Source of the DNA: Mikrocytos mackini | Taxonomy: Eukaryota; Endomyxa; Ascetosporea; Mikrocytida; Mikrocytiidae | Assembly (NCBI GenBank): GCA_030180075.1 | Contig: JASNJN010000276.1 | Coordinates: 1 to 54,232 of the forward strand | Direction: 5' to 3' | Length of the DNA stretch: 54,232 nucleotides | Part shown: positions 39,242 through 50,316 of the stretch, one piece after another | Numbering within the stretch: position 1 is the first letter of the stretch | How the letters are laid out: each line of letters starts with the position of its first letter | Made by a program: the position numbers and the translations under genes | The notes under the pieces: model-generated | What the model was told of the DNA's origin: nothing | Seen by the model: the letters and a program-made list of their open reading frames with translations, nothing else | Databases searched by the model: none

Positions 39242-42200
39242 TTAAATAATTATCCTGGTTAAAATTCATAATTCCTTATTTATTTTCAAATAATTTTATC
39301 TTTAATTGTCATTTACAAATGATTTCATTTAAAGTTCTTCAACAAGTATTTCAAAGTAATCAATCGTGCGAAGAGTTATAGATCATATTTCGGTAATCTT
39401 AAATTCAATAATTGTGTCGTTATACGTCACAAAATTGTATCTAAACTTTAAAAGAACTAGGTTGCTTCCCATTCAACAGTCTTTTATTTTATAATTTTTG
39501 AATTTCCTGTTATTGTTAAAGCTGTAAATATCATAGTTCGCAGATTGGGTATATATCAACTGAACCTAATAAAGTTTTCAATTCATCAGTTGTTTGACTC
39601 CAGATGGTGTTGATAAACAAGACTGTTCAAAGAATATCCTAATCACAACATGCGTCTCAAAATCTCGGCACCCCGACTATTTTAAAGCTGCAACAGGTAA
39701 GGTATCAACGTAGTAGATTTAGTCCGATAAATGAAGTATTTCATGATAACAGCCTTAAACTCAAACAACCTGTTATTTCAAAGTTGGTCCATGAGCGCCA
39801 ATGAAGAAGAATGTTAATCAGTCAGGTATGAATATAAGTAGGTTGATACTGGTTCTTTTATATTTGGATCTGAGGATATAAAGCAGAGATAAAACAATTA
39901 AATCCAATTTACTCTTGTCTTGCTGTGCATCTTATTGTTTTTTCTTTTGTTCATCAATTGTCGAAACTCTGGCTGTGAACTACAATCCAAAATTTTCTTA
40001 TTGGTTGCTCTTTTGAACGCTGCTTTAAATGCGCCATCACCTGTGTTTTAAAATTACCTTTTATTTCTATAATCTTTTCTTTAGTTTTATTCTAAATCTC
40101 GCTCACCTTCTTTCATATCGTTTTCAAAACCCCAGACCGAGATATTGAAGCTTTATTATAGTAGCCCAATTTAAACTACTTAAATTGCAATTCCTTGGTT
40201 AATTCTTTTACTACCTTTCATAATTGTTTGTCTTCGCGCCTGAAGGGATTTACCTAATCTCTTGCTTATTTTATTGAGTTAGCACTATTGGAATACACAT
40301 GGGCCGGCATACTTGTGACTAAATGGATGTAATTAAAATGGACCTCACAGTTATCTTTGTTGTCTTTATTTGGATACGTTTTGATTCGTAATAGTGCTCT
40401 AAGAGTAAGTTCCGGTCTTTAACATGAATTCAACGGTGTCTTTGCAGTGGTGACTTTGAATGTGTCAAGAAATAGCTTAGTTGATGTCTTTAAAACTGTG
40501 GTAATCGTTTAGTATGTTGTATGTCCTGGGGTTTCCCTCCTAATACTGAAGATATGTCCCCTGTTTCAACACGAGTTTGAATTTCTCGCTCCCTTGTTTG
40601 TATCGAATAACCTGACATTTCGGTGTTTGTTTATCTCCCATGGTATGTGCTGTGTTTGCTGTGTGGATCGGATTTCTTTTTGAAAAATAAATTTTAAAAA
40701 TGAAAGAAAGGTTTCTGACAACTACAATAGAAACGCGATATAACAAATTCTGGATATAACATATTTTAAACATAACTAAACGTGTGATTGAAATTTAATT
40801 TTTATACAAACGTATGTTGTATATAGAACTACAATAAAACTATGGGATGTTCTTTATTGATTAAATATTATAGTAGTGTCAAATAGCGTGTTGTGAATAT
40901 AATGAATACACCGGATATAACGTTCACATTTTTCAAAATTTTAAATTTCACAAAAGCAATAAAACGAAGTTCTACACAACAGATTGCCAAGCTAGTTCAG
41001 ATAGTAACTGTCAGAAACTCTTCTTACATATTGCCACGTATTCCTGGTGTGGAAACAAGTTTCCTTAGCTTTGAGAGTTTTTGGAGCAACACTTGAATAA
41101 CTTAGTCCGTTCTAACATAGATACAACTTTAATTTCTATTTTAAGTACCGATTCACACAAAGATACCCAAATACAAAATCAGGTTTACCACCCAATCAAC
41201 AGCGTTTGCATGATCCCTACAAAAAACCGTTGGCATAACTACTTAAACTCTAATAAGAAGACAATAATAAGAGAACAACAACAACAGAAGGAAAATAGAA
41301 ATGCTATAGTGTAAATTTTCTATGAAAACCCAATTTCCGACAAGTTGTCTTCAACAACCCTAGAAACATGAACCTATAAAGCAATGAAGGTTTTAAATGT
41401 TAATTGACTCCATTATACATTCATTACTTGCTCGGCACCAGGCAAAAACTGCAGATGAATAGAAATAAAGACATGGTAGAGTAATCGACCCGAAAGTCAC
41501 ACATGTGATTTAGATTAAAGAATTTATGAAACAACGAATATAATATGAGAAACTTTACAATTTTTACACAGTACAGCCAAGCTGAAAAATACAGACATAG
41601 TTTGGTTTAAGGTTATAAACTCCATTATGTTGAATATAACAAGAATTTACTCAATAATTCGTAAAAAGTTATAATAAAGGCAGTCAGTTACCCTGCGAGA
41701 ATAAGATGACCAATCTTTAATTCAACACACAAATAAATCTTTAGTGGAAATTATAGAAAGATTTACGAACTTTACAATGAAATATCTGACAGTAAATCAT
41801 GAAATTTAATAGGTACCGCAAGATGGATTTGGAAAAGGAATTTCTACTTAATACATTTTCTTTTATGGTTAAGTACAAAACACTACTACAATTTGCGTTA
41901 TACATTTTTAATCAAAAGGGAAGTCAAATACGAAGTATGGCGCATTTATAATTAATCGAAGCAGTTTTTAAAGTAACATAAAAAGTTTCGAAGTAAGCAG
42001 GCATAATAATAACCCGTGATAAGAGAAACTATATAATATAGAATAAAGTAAAATATTTGACGATGATATATTTTAATCTTGAATAATAGTGAAATTATTA
42101 TGAATATGATGAAGATTGGGAAGATGCTTTCATATGGACAAATAAGAAGAGTTTGGTTATTTAACAAATTTTAGGGCTTGGTTTAATGGATGTTAAAGAA

Positions 42201-42400
42201 ATATGAGTTGTCGTTTATCTGAGAAATCTCTAACATTCGGGTTGTATTATTCGGAAAATTATATATTCAGGAAATTTATGTTTGTAATGCAGCGAAATAA
42301 ATGGATTTTACAAGCCATTTTATCTTTAAAATAAATAACTAAAATAATTTATGATATGTTATTTGATTTAAATGCTTATAAACTAAACAACAAATAGAAT
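39242..42400. other. Gene-poor region with decayed coding stretches
   Basis: No intact gene is visible apart from the fragment at 40540-40641. On the plus strand 40893-41314 holds two short ORFs in different frames (NTPDITFTFFKILNFTKA, then EQHLNNLVRSNIDTTLIS) that could be one decayed gene. On the minus strand a stretch near 39,930-40,075 (GDGAFKAAFKRATNKKILDC onward) is open for about 48 codons. The motif GATATAAC recurs at 40735-40760 and 40915. Confidence 0.3.
40540..40641 (-). pseudogene. SBDS/Rtc3-like domain fragment with in-frame TAG
   Basis: MGDKQTPKCQVIRYKQGSEK, then FKLVLKQGTYLQY, resembles the first strands of the small SBDS-domain protein Rtc3 (pattern VxYKxGxxxFExLxxPGTxLxxxEG). 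A TAG (40542-40540) interrupts it where EG is expected. The same frame continues EGNPRTYNILNDYHSFKDIN before TAA. It lies within the presumed hAT element. The match is by eye over about 50 residues and is weak. Confidence 0.3.
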
Positions 42401-42408
42401 GTTTGAAC

Positions 42409-42907
42409 CAGTGATGTTCGCAAGAGAATAATAGCCTTTTAAAATAGCTCATTTCAAAAGGCATAATATGCTTTTATCGCGATAATTCCGAAAGCTACAG
42501 CGTTATCGCGATAAACCGGATTATACCAGAATTTATGCTTTATGCCGCGATAATATGTCGTCAAAAATCCAAAAAAGCTACAAAATCCCGGTTTTTGCCC
42601 ATTTTTGGACGGCGGCATCGAGGGTATAATTTTGGACAAGGATTTATGCCCAAAATTATGCTCTGATTTTTTTGTATTATTAAACACAAAAAATAATTTC
42701 AAAAAATGGGCACAAGGTTTCTATGAGATCAAATACACATTTTCTTTGGAAAAAATTTTTTTTGAAATTTTTACATTTTGCTCAGTATTTGCCATTTTTA
42801 CTTTTAAAAATATGCCCATTATGTCCCGTTTTTATGGCATATTTTGGCCAAAATAGCTTTTTTGAAAATGACCAAATTATGCCTTTATGTCTTCGCGAAA
42901 TTCACTG
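42409..42907. mobile_element. 499-bp hAT-like MITE with TATCGCGATA palindromes
   Basis: It is flanked by an 8-bp duplication GTTTGAAC (42401-42408 and 42908-42915). The ends are CAGTGATGTTCGC and, reversed, CAGTGAATTTCGC, so CAG termini with about 85% match. The left part contains two copies of the perfect palindrome TATCGCGATA and a third partial one (42470-42555). The short ORFs inside look like chance. CAG ends and 8-bp duplication point to hAT mobilisation. Confidence 0.85.
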
Positions 42908-42915
42908 GTTTGAAC

Positions 42916-44253
42916 AATGTAATTTATTATATTATATTGCTTTTATTTACAAAGGTAATAAACCAATCAACTTATAAATTTTATAAATTGGATTTTTTAC
43001 AAATATTTGGTTTGAAAAACTTCGAATATTTCTAAAAACGTTTTTCGGCTATTTGTTTTCCGAATATTTTTTAAAAAGAATCAAATTTTGCGACCATTTC
43101 AAAAAATATTTGAATATTTGTTAATTTTGTATGCAGGGTTTACTAATTTGGCTATAAATCGTCTCCCCACGCTTTCTTACAAATCCCCACGCTCATATCA
43201 ATTTTATCATGATTTTTACCAGAATACGGAAAATAATGCCATCTCAGGACTATACACATACATGAGCCCCATATCGTGCCTATTTATCACTTTCAATGAG
43301 TACTTAAGCATTGATTTTTGTAAAATTTAAAAATGTTTTTTGGGTATTTTCCGAGTCCAACGAACAACAAAATACTTTGAATATTGGCCAATTATTACAT
43401 ATTATATGTTTAGTGAATAAATATGAGTACACATACACAGTTGGATTGCTGATTACGTATTTAAATTACAGTAACTTCGAAGTTGATTTCTATCTGTAAA
43501 TATAGCATGTGTGAATAAAAATATTAAATTTTAAAGATAATTTTTGAAAATTATTGCAAATATATTAGATTGTGAAAGTTGGGAAGTCAATTTTACACGA
43601 TTATATGTTTTAATTTTTGACATTTAAAAAATTTTAAATTTAATAACATGCTTATAATATTCAAGAATATAGCATGTATTTCCATATTAACTGATCTAAA
43701 TAGTCTCAGTCTCTGGAAAATATTGCTATGCATCCGTTAGGATATATGAAACAACCCAAACCACCAACAATCATGCTAAAATGGACGATTATGGGGTATG
43801 GAAGAAAGTGTGGGGAAACAAGATTCCAGTCCTACCGTGGCTATTTAGAATATAAATATCGGTTTAATATATTCACACTAAATTATATTTTCAAAACTTT
43901 ACACGATATAGAAGCGATGACAGTTTCTACACCATTCGATCTTCAAAATCTTCCAGTTAACAGTTTTATAAAGAAAATCTTGATATCACAAAAACCGGCA
44001 ACTGTTTGTTGTAAAAATATTCGATATCTGGATGGTTCGGTTAACCATTTTGCGAGTTTCTATCTCAAAAGTTTATTTTCATATTTTACATAAAATTTTT
44101 ATAATATTTTGGTATTTTATGCCTTTTAAAAATTCAAAAATATTCCTATTAAAAATGGCCAGTGACCAATCAGAACAGCATATTTTTACATAAAAGAGAA
44201 TATTTCTGACAAATCCCGGAATAATATACTTGGATAATATTCCCTTAAAAAGG
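42916..44253. other. AT-rich non-coding stretch, right part of hAT region
   Basis: Short ORFs at 43088-43330 and 43728-44093 match nothing recognised and are probably chance. The motif GAATATT is repeated through 43020-43110 and 44130-44260, as expected for subterminal repeats of the TAGGG-ended element. I see no gene here. Confidence 0.35.
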
Positions 44254-44281
44254 GAATATTCTGCACACCCCTACTCATAAC

Positions 44282-47200
44282 ATGGCGAAATCGAACATCC
44301 TCGTTAGCGAGGCCAAGGTAACACTTGGGAACCTGAAAATGAACGACCTGAGAGCTGGTTGGAAGGTCCGACTCCAAGGAGAGCCAATGCCTAAAACGAA
44401 GGCTAACATGATTGACAGATTCGCAGCGGAGTTGACAAAGGGCAGAGACCTTAACAAGGAGCCAACAATGGCCCAGATTAAGATACGTTACAAGAAAATT
44501 GGGTTAGGAGCAGATGTGAGTAAACCCAAGAGCGAACTCTGGAAAGAGCTACTGATCCTAGAGATAAGAGAAGAGATCCAGGATCTAGACAAAGAGAAGG
44601 AGAAGAGCCGTCTTCTAGAGCGTAAGCGTGAGGGAGTAAGTCAAACTGCCCTACCAGCCAGCCAGAAGATCGAAGGGATGACCGGATCACAGAGAGTGAC
44701 CGAGCCAACACACGAAGTTACTAAGGAGATTTCACGTTGGCAAGCAGAGCCAGTTGAAGATATCAAACCAAGAACCGTGGAGACGCACACAGATAAGCTA
44801 AAGATAGCAAAGACCGTAACGGAGGAGGCGAAAGTGCAGATAACAGAATTCTGCCCAATCAAACAGCCCAAACCCTTCCTCCAGAGCCCGGGCACACCTG
44901 AAAGAACGTTCAAGGAATGGATGAACGAATTCAAGAATTACCTCATCGCCACAAAATTGGATGAAGAAAATGAAATTAGGAAATTAGCGATCCTAAAGGG
45001 ATGCATGGGGACAGAAGCCACCCGTATAATGGAACTCATCGAAGCGCCGAAGAACAGTTTGGAAGACATCGAGTACGCAATGGATTCCTTCTTCAGACCA
45101 CGTAGTTCCGTAGCCACCGCCCGAAGCAAGTTGCTTAACAGACGCCAAGGCGAGACCGAAACCGTAATCGCATACAGCCTTGTAATGATAGAGCTGGTTG
45201 TCCAGTGCAAACTGGAGGACAAGGAAGATAGCCTATTCAGAGACATCTTCGTAAATGGGTTAAAGAACAAAAAGATACGAACCCAACTGTTAGAAGAGAC
45301 GCCGGAACGTTTACCGAAATGATGATGACCGCACAAAGACTAGAGGGTGCAACAGAAGAAGTAAGCCCTACACCTAAGATAGGGCCACACACAGTGGTTA
45401 GACAATCAACGCCGCAAAAGGAGAATGTGGCTGAGGACAAAATTGAATGCGGTCGATGTGGATATACACACCCAGAAGGACGCCGTAATTGTGCTGCCAC
45501 AGATAGGAGATGCACTAAATGCGATGGAATAGGACACTTCGCCAAGGTGTGCCGTAATAGGAACCGGCAGAATGTCGATAAAGACTGGCATAAGAAACCA
45601 CGGAATTATGACCGTTATGGAAGGACGGACGAACGACGTTCGCGTAGCCAAAGAGGAATACGAGAATATGAACAGTATTCAGATTGCTATACTGATGACT
45701 CCTATTCGGAAGAGGAGCGAAAACATCGGGGAAGAAAACATCATAGGAATTATACCTACCACGATAAAGAGGAACGTGGAAGAGTCTATCGCGTAGTGGA
45801 AATTAAGGGCGTACATGTCGAATGTCTTGCTGACACAGGAGCAGATCTATCCTGTTTGTCGTACAAACTAGTCAGGAAGTATGGCTGGGAAAAGGACATG
45901 AAACCGAGTACGGTTAAGATAAAGAGTTTTGGAGGGTCCGTAGTAGACGTTTTGGGAGAACTAGAGACCATAGTACGTCATGGTAGACGCCAGAAACTCG
46001 TGAATTTCATTGTAGTAGAGAACGGGTCCAACATCCTATCCAGTGAGGAATGCACGGGGTTGGAGATACTACGATGGGTGCCCATAAATAAAAATGGACA
46101 TCTACGATTCATTAACTATTTTTCAAAGATAGAGTTCGACATACGTCTAAAGCCTGGAGCAGTCCCAGCAGCATCAAAAGAAAGACCTGTACCATTTTCC
46201 TTGCGTAAAGCAGTGGAAGATGAGATCGACAGATTAAGATACGAAGGAGTATTGATACCAACCCGCCAGTCCGAATGGGCAAGCCCGATAGTTGTAGTAC
46301 GCAAGAGCAGTGGAGCCGTGCGTATCTGTGGAGATTTTAGGAAATTAAATCAAGAAGTAGTTTCGGATAGGTATCCACTCCCCAATATAGAAGACCTTCT
46401 AGCAAACTTAGGAAGTAATAATAAGCTGTTCGCAAAGATTGACCTGCGTTCAGCATACCACCAGATCCCATTAACGAAGGGATCTCAGGAATTAACAACA
46501 ATAGTAACTCATAAAGGTGCCTTCCAGTATACAAAAATGCCATTCGGCATTAAATCGGCACCAGGAGCATTTCAAAGAATAATGACAGACATGCTAGGAG
46601 AGATGAAGGGGGTACATTGTTATCTAGATGACATCTTGGTGGCAGGGACCTCAGAAGAATATTATTAGACCGTTATAATGCCGTATTAGAGAAACTCAAT
46701 GCCAACAGAATTGAGATAAACCAGGAAAAGACCGTGTGTGCCGTTAGAGAAATCGAATGGTTAGGATACACCATTAGTGGAAATGGGTTGCAACCAACAA
46801 CCGGAAAAGCCAGACAGATTAATGAACTGAAGGACCCGAAGAACATAAGACAATTGAGACAGGTCCTAGGAATTATCAACTATTACGGGAAATTTATCCC
46901 AGCATTAGCGGAGATTGCAACGCCGTTGCATAAACAGCTAGAAAAAGAAAGAAAATGGCAGTGGGGACCAACAGAACACGAGGCGTTAAATGAAATTAAA
47001 AGAGCAATTTCAAAAAGAGAAACGCTAGCATTATTTGAAACCAGTGACAAGTATAGAGTCATACTGAAGTGTGATGCCAGTGAGGCAGGAATGGGAGCTG
47101 TTCTTGAACAAGAACAGCCCTCGGGACAAATGAAGCCAGTAGTGTACTGGTCGAGTACATTTAGGAAATATGAAAAGAATTACAGCATAAGCGAGAAAGA

Positions 47201-48640
47201 AGTACTCGCGTGTGTAGCTGCTATGCAAAGATTTAGGAAATTTTTGCTAGGAAGGCACTTCACATTGCAGACCGATCACAGAGCGTTAGAGAACTTATTA
47301 TCTCAGAAGAGAGGTACTAAGAGCATAGCGCGAGTAGAGCGTTGGAGGGAAAAGGTTTCCTGTTTTGACTATGATGTAGAATACATCAAAGGAAGTTGCA
47401 ATGAAATAGCTGATTGGCTTAGCAGATCAGCACAAGAGGTGAGGCACCAAGAAATACCACTACGAGAGGAGTACGTGGTCAATGAAATTGAAGAAACAGA
47501 GGTGGGCGGTATGAGGGCCTATCAAACAAAGATGCAGAACTTGACAGAAGTGATCAAGGAAGATAATTGGACTGAACAAAATAGAGCAGAGTACCCTGAC
47601 ATTACAGAGTACGAGAACGGCTAACGGTAACCAACGGCAATATATTCTACGATAATACGAGATACGTACCAGAACCCACAGGAAGGGGAGAAATTATCCA
47701 TCAGGGGCATAAACTGCACCAAGGAATTACGCGTACTACAGCAAGAGTAGGAGAACTCTTTTGGTGGCCAGACTGGCGAAACGAAGTGAAGGACTTCATA
47801 GAGCAATGTCACGAATGCGAAAACAGTGATAGAACTAAGAAGACATATGAAGCCCCTTTGATCCCAGTACCCTTTACAGGGACTGTCTGGGATAAAATCG
47901 CGATAGACTTAAAGGGACCCCTAGATGTAGACCCCTAAAAATATTTGTTGGTAATAGTGGATTACCATAGCAAATGGACTGAAGTAATCGGTCTAACAGG
48001 AACAAGCAGTGCAATCATAATAGAAAAACTGAGACAGTTGTTCCTCAGATATGGCTACCCAGGATTGGTGGTCTCAGACAATGGCACGCAATTCGTGTCC
48101 AAAGAAACTAAGAAGTTTTTAAAGGACTGTGGAGTAAGACACAAGCCGGTTCCGCTTTATAATCCACGACAAAACGGTCTTGTGGAAAGAATGAATAGGT
48201 GTATAAGCGATAAACTTGAGGAGGCTAAACGGTTCAACTGGAACGTGAAGGAAACATTAGAAGAGTGGCTCATGAACTATAGAAGTACTCTGCATACGAC
48301 TACCGGAGTGAGCCCATTTGAGGCGTTTTGTGGACGCAAGATGAGAAACGGGCTAACAAGGCTAGGTCTCCGTCCCCAGGAGGAGGGGAGGGAAAGAATA
48401 TATAGAGATAGGATTCGCAAAAAACAAGAGCGATCCAAGAAATATTTTGACGAGAAACATTGCGTCAGAGACAGAAGGTTCGATTTTGGTGAAATGGTCA
48501 GAGTGCGTGACCAACGTGGAAGATTCGGGCATCCCCGAAAATTGGTAAAAGCTGGTAGGACATCAGTGACCCTAGAGAATGGGAAGACTTACCCTCATCA
48601 AGATGTATGGGGAGGCTCAGTTTTAAGGAGGGGGATGTAG
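44282..48640 (+). pseudogene. Gag-pol of gypsy element C, degenerate and GC-shifted
   Basis: Gag (MAKSNILVSEAKVTLG onward) shifts frame near 45309, then has the zinc knuckle CTKCDGIGHFAKVC. Protease has CLADTGADLSCL. RT has RICGDFRKLNQE, AKIDLRSAYHQI and CYLDDILVAG, with a frameshift near 46663. RNase H has LKCDASEAGMGAVLEQ. A frameshift near 47622 precedes the integrase zinc domain (HKLHQGITR to CHECE) and an in-frame TAA at 47936. The DDE residues lie in IAIDLKGPL, VVSDNGTQF and NGLVERM. Base composition is clearly higher in GC than neighbouring genes, unlike elements A and B. The lesions show that this copy is dead. Confidence 0.88.
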
Positions 48641-48840
48641 TGATGACATAAAAAAGATAACTAAAATATTAAATTTTAGAAAATACTTATGATCCCTCAT
48701 AACAATTAATTAGTTAATTTACTCTAATATCAGATTCTATGATGGAAATGAGTTAAAACAAATAATTTTTGAGCTTTGATTCATTATTTTTGAATATCAT
48801 TAAATTGGGAAATTTGATTTTTTAGTAGAAAATTTTTTAC
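44282..48840 (+). mobile_element. Ty3/gypsy retrotransposon C, 5' LTR missing
   Basis: The internal region starts exactly at the gag ATG, one base after the hAT right flank, so the 5' LTR, leader and primer site are absent. At the 3' side a purine tract AAGGAGGGGGA (48625-48635) is followed by TGTAGTGATGACAT, a likely 3' LTR start at 48636. The LTR's end is not determinable without its partner and was placed arbitrarily before the ACCCGACCCG block at 48850. Confidence 0.65.
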
Positions 48841-48907
48841 AAATTTCCTACCCGACCCGAAGGCGGGTCGAGTCGGGTTCTGGATTTAGGCAAAATTCTC
48901 ATCTCTG
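48841..48907. repeat. Terminal fragment related to the hAT MITE at 16519-16877
   Basis: Read in reverse from 48907, it begins CAGAGATGAGAATTTTGCC and then holds ACCCGACTCGACCCGCC and its complement. The MITE at 16519 starts CAGACATGAGCATTTTCG and also carries ACCCGACCCGA blocks. This is a diverged end of the same family. The other terminus was not located. Confidence 0.55.
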
Positions 48908-48969
48908 GTTTAAACCAACCAACCCTGAAAATTTTATTGTTTTATTAAAAATTATTCTAATTATTTATT

Positions 48970-50055
48970 TCAATCTCTTAAGTATGCCACCTTTTCATTC
49001 CATTCCCTATCCAAAAACTCCCATTTAACTTTATCCTCACTTTCATTTAATTTAAGTTCCAACTCTTTAACAACGCCTTTACAATGACTTTCTATATATC
49101 CGATAATAATAAACATGGGCGAGTCTGTTATTGTTGATTTACTATCTAAATCTAAAATAAACTTTTTAAAGCTCGAATTCAACTTTGCATTCAGTTCTTT
49201 ATCAATGTCAAAAATAAAGAAATAAATAAAGTGATGGAATAAATATACGAATTTCTTTACTTTCTCAAAGTTTGTTATTGACCGTGTTTTGAACTCATAT
49301 TCTTCATCTAATATTAATTTAACTTCCGTGATTTCTTTTGCATATAATTCTTCCGCAAGGACTTTCATTGTTTTGTAATACTTATTAACCAAGCCGTGTA
49401 ATCTTTGGTTGTCTTTAATTCGGCTTTCTAAAACACTAAACTCTTTAGTAGCTAATTTAGATATTTGAGAACTTAATGTTGTAAGAAAATTGATGTAATA
49501 TTCACCGTATAAAAACAGTAAAACTTTATCAGTTTTATACTCGGGGTGAGCTTCTGATACTAACATAAAGTCATTGGCGGATTTAGCTAGGTATAGAATA
49601 CGCGCGAACTCCAAAACACTACTTGTGAAAATTTATCCTCCATATTTGACATTTATTTCGGCTGGGTATTTCTTATTTAAGAGAAGTCGAACAGAAGTGT
49701 CTAGTTTAATCCAAGGAGAATCTTCTAATTTGCGTGCGTATTGGAGTAGTTGATCTGCAAGTATGCCATTGAACTTGGAACAGCTTTTTGTGGAAATTAA
49801 GAATAAAACCTTCTGAAATGGAACCCAAGAGAAAATGTTGGCTTCTGATATTTTTATGTGTCCGCTAAGAGTTGTAGGGGGTTCGCTCATTTGTTGGCTG
49901 GGTTGTTGTCTTGTCATGGATCTTTCCACGAAAAAAACTACGGTTAGAGAAACAACCACAGACAGACATATAAAAATTAAAATGTGCCTTAATTTTGTTC
50001 GGTTTGAGTTATTCTTTATCTTCCTTTGATTATTTTTGGTATTGGATGGTTTCAT
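48970..50055 (-). pseudogene. Type II membrane protein gene with an in-frame TAA
   Basis: One frame of 362 codons broken only by TAA at 49633-49635 (...VKYGG stop IFTSSV...). The N-terminus is a basic tail (MKPSNTKNNQRKIKNNSNRT) and a membrane span (ILIFICLSVVVSLTVVFFVE), followed by a Ser/Gln/Pro linker and a helical ectodomain. If translation stops at TAA the product is 140 residues. Size, topology and an internal stop all parallel the gene at 30284-31414, although I could not align them convincingly. No family is recognised. Confidence 0.55.
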
Positions 50056-50316
50056 ATTGAAAATTGATCAAATTCTTTTGCACAACAATATTCTTGAAAA
50101 AATGATTACATTTTACCGCATAATTGATTATACAGTGTTATAATAGTATGGGAAGTATGATTTCCCTGGCTATTTTTTTATTTCGTGTTTGTTTAAGTTG
50201 ATTTTTGATGATGAGATGTTATTTTGCGATTTTAATTTTGAAATTGAATTATCTTTAATACTAAGCATCAATTTGCAACAATAATTATATATGATAATAA
50301 AAACCGTAATTACTTT

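Larger units (their letters stand above)
37614..44273 (+). mobile_element. hAT element or composite with TAGGG ends
   Basis: The left end TAGGGTTGTGCAAAATATTC (37614) and the right end, reversed, TAGGGGTGTGCAGAATATTC (44273) form matching 20-bp hAT-type terminal repeats. GAATATT is iterated just inside both ends. A hAT transposase lies at 37787-39241. The 8-bp flanks, CTTATGAG and CTCATAAC, are not direct repeats but near-perfect reverse complements, so the two ends may belong to different insertions or the repeat may be longer. The 5 kb after the transposase is non-coding with a nested MITE. Confidence 0.65.
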
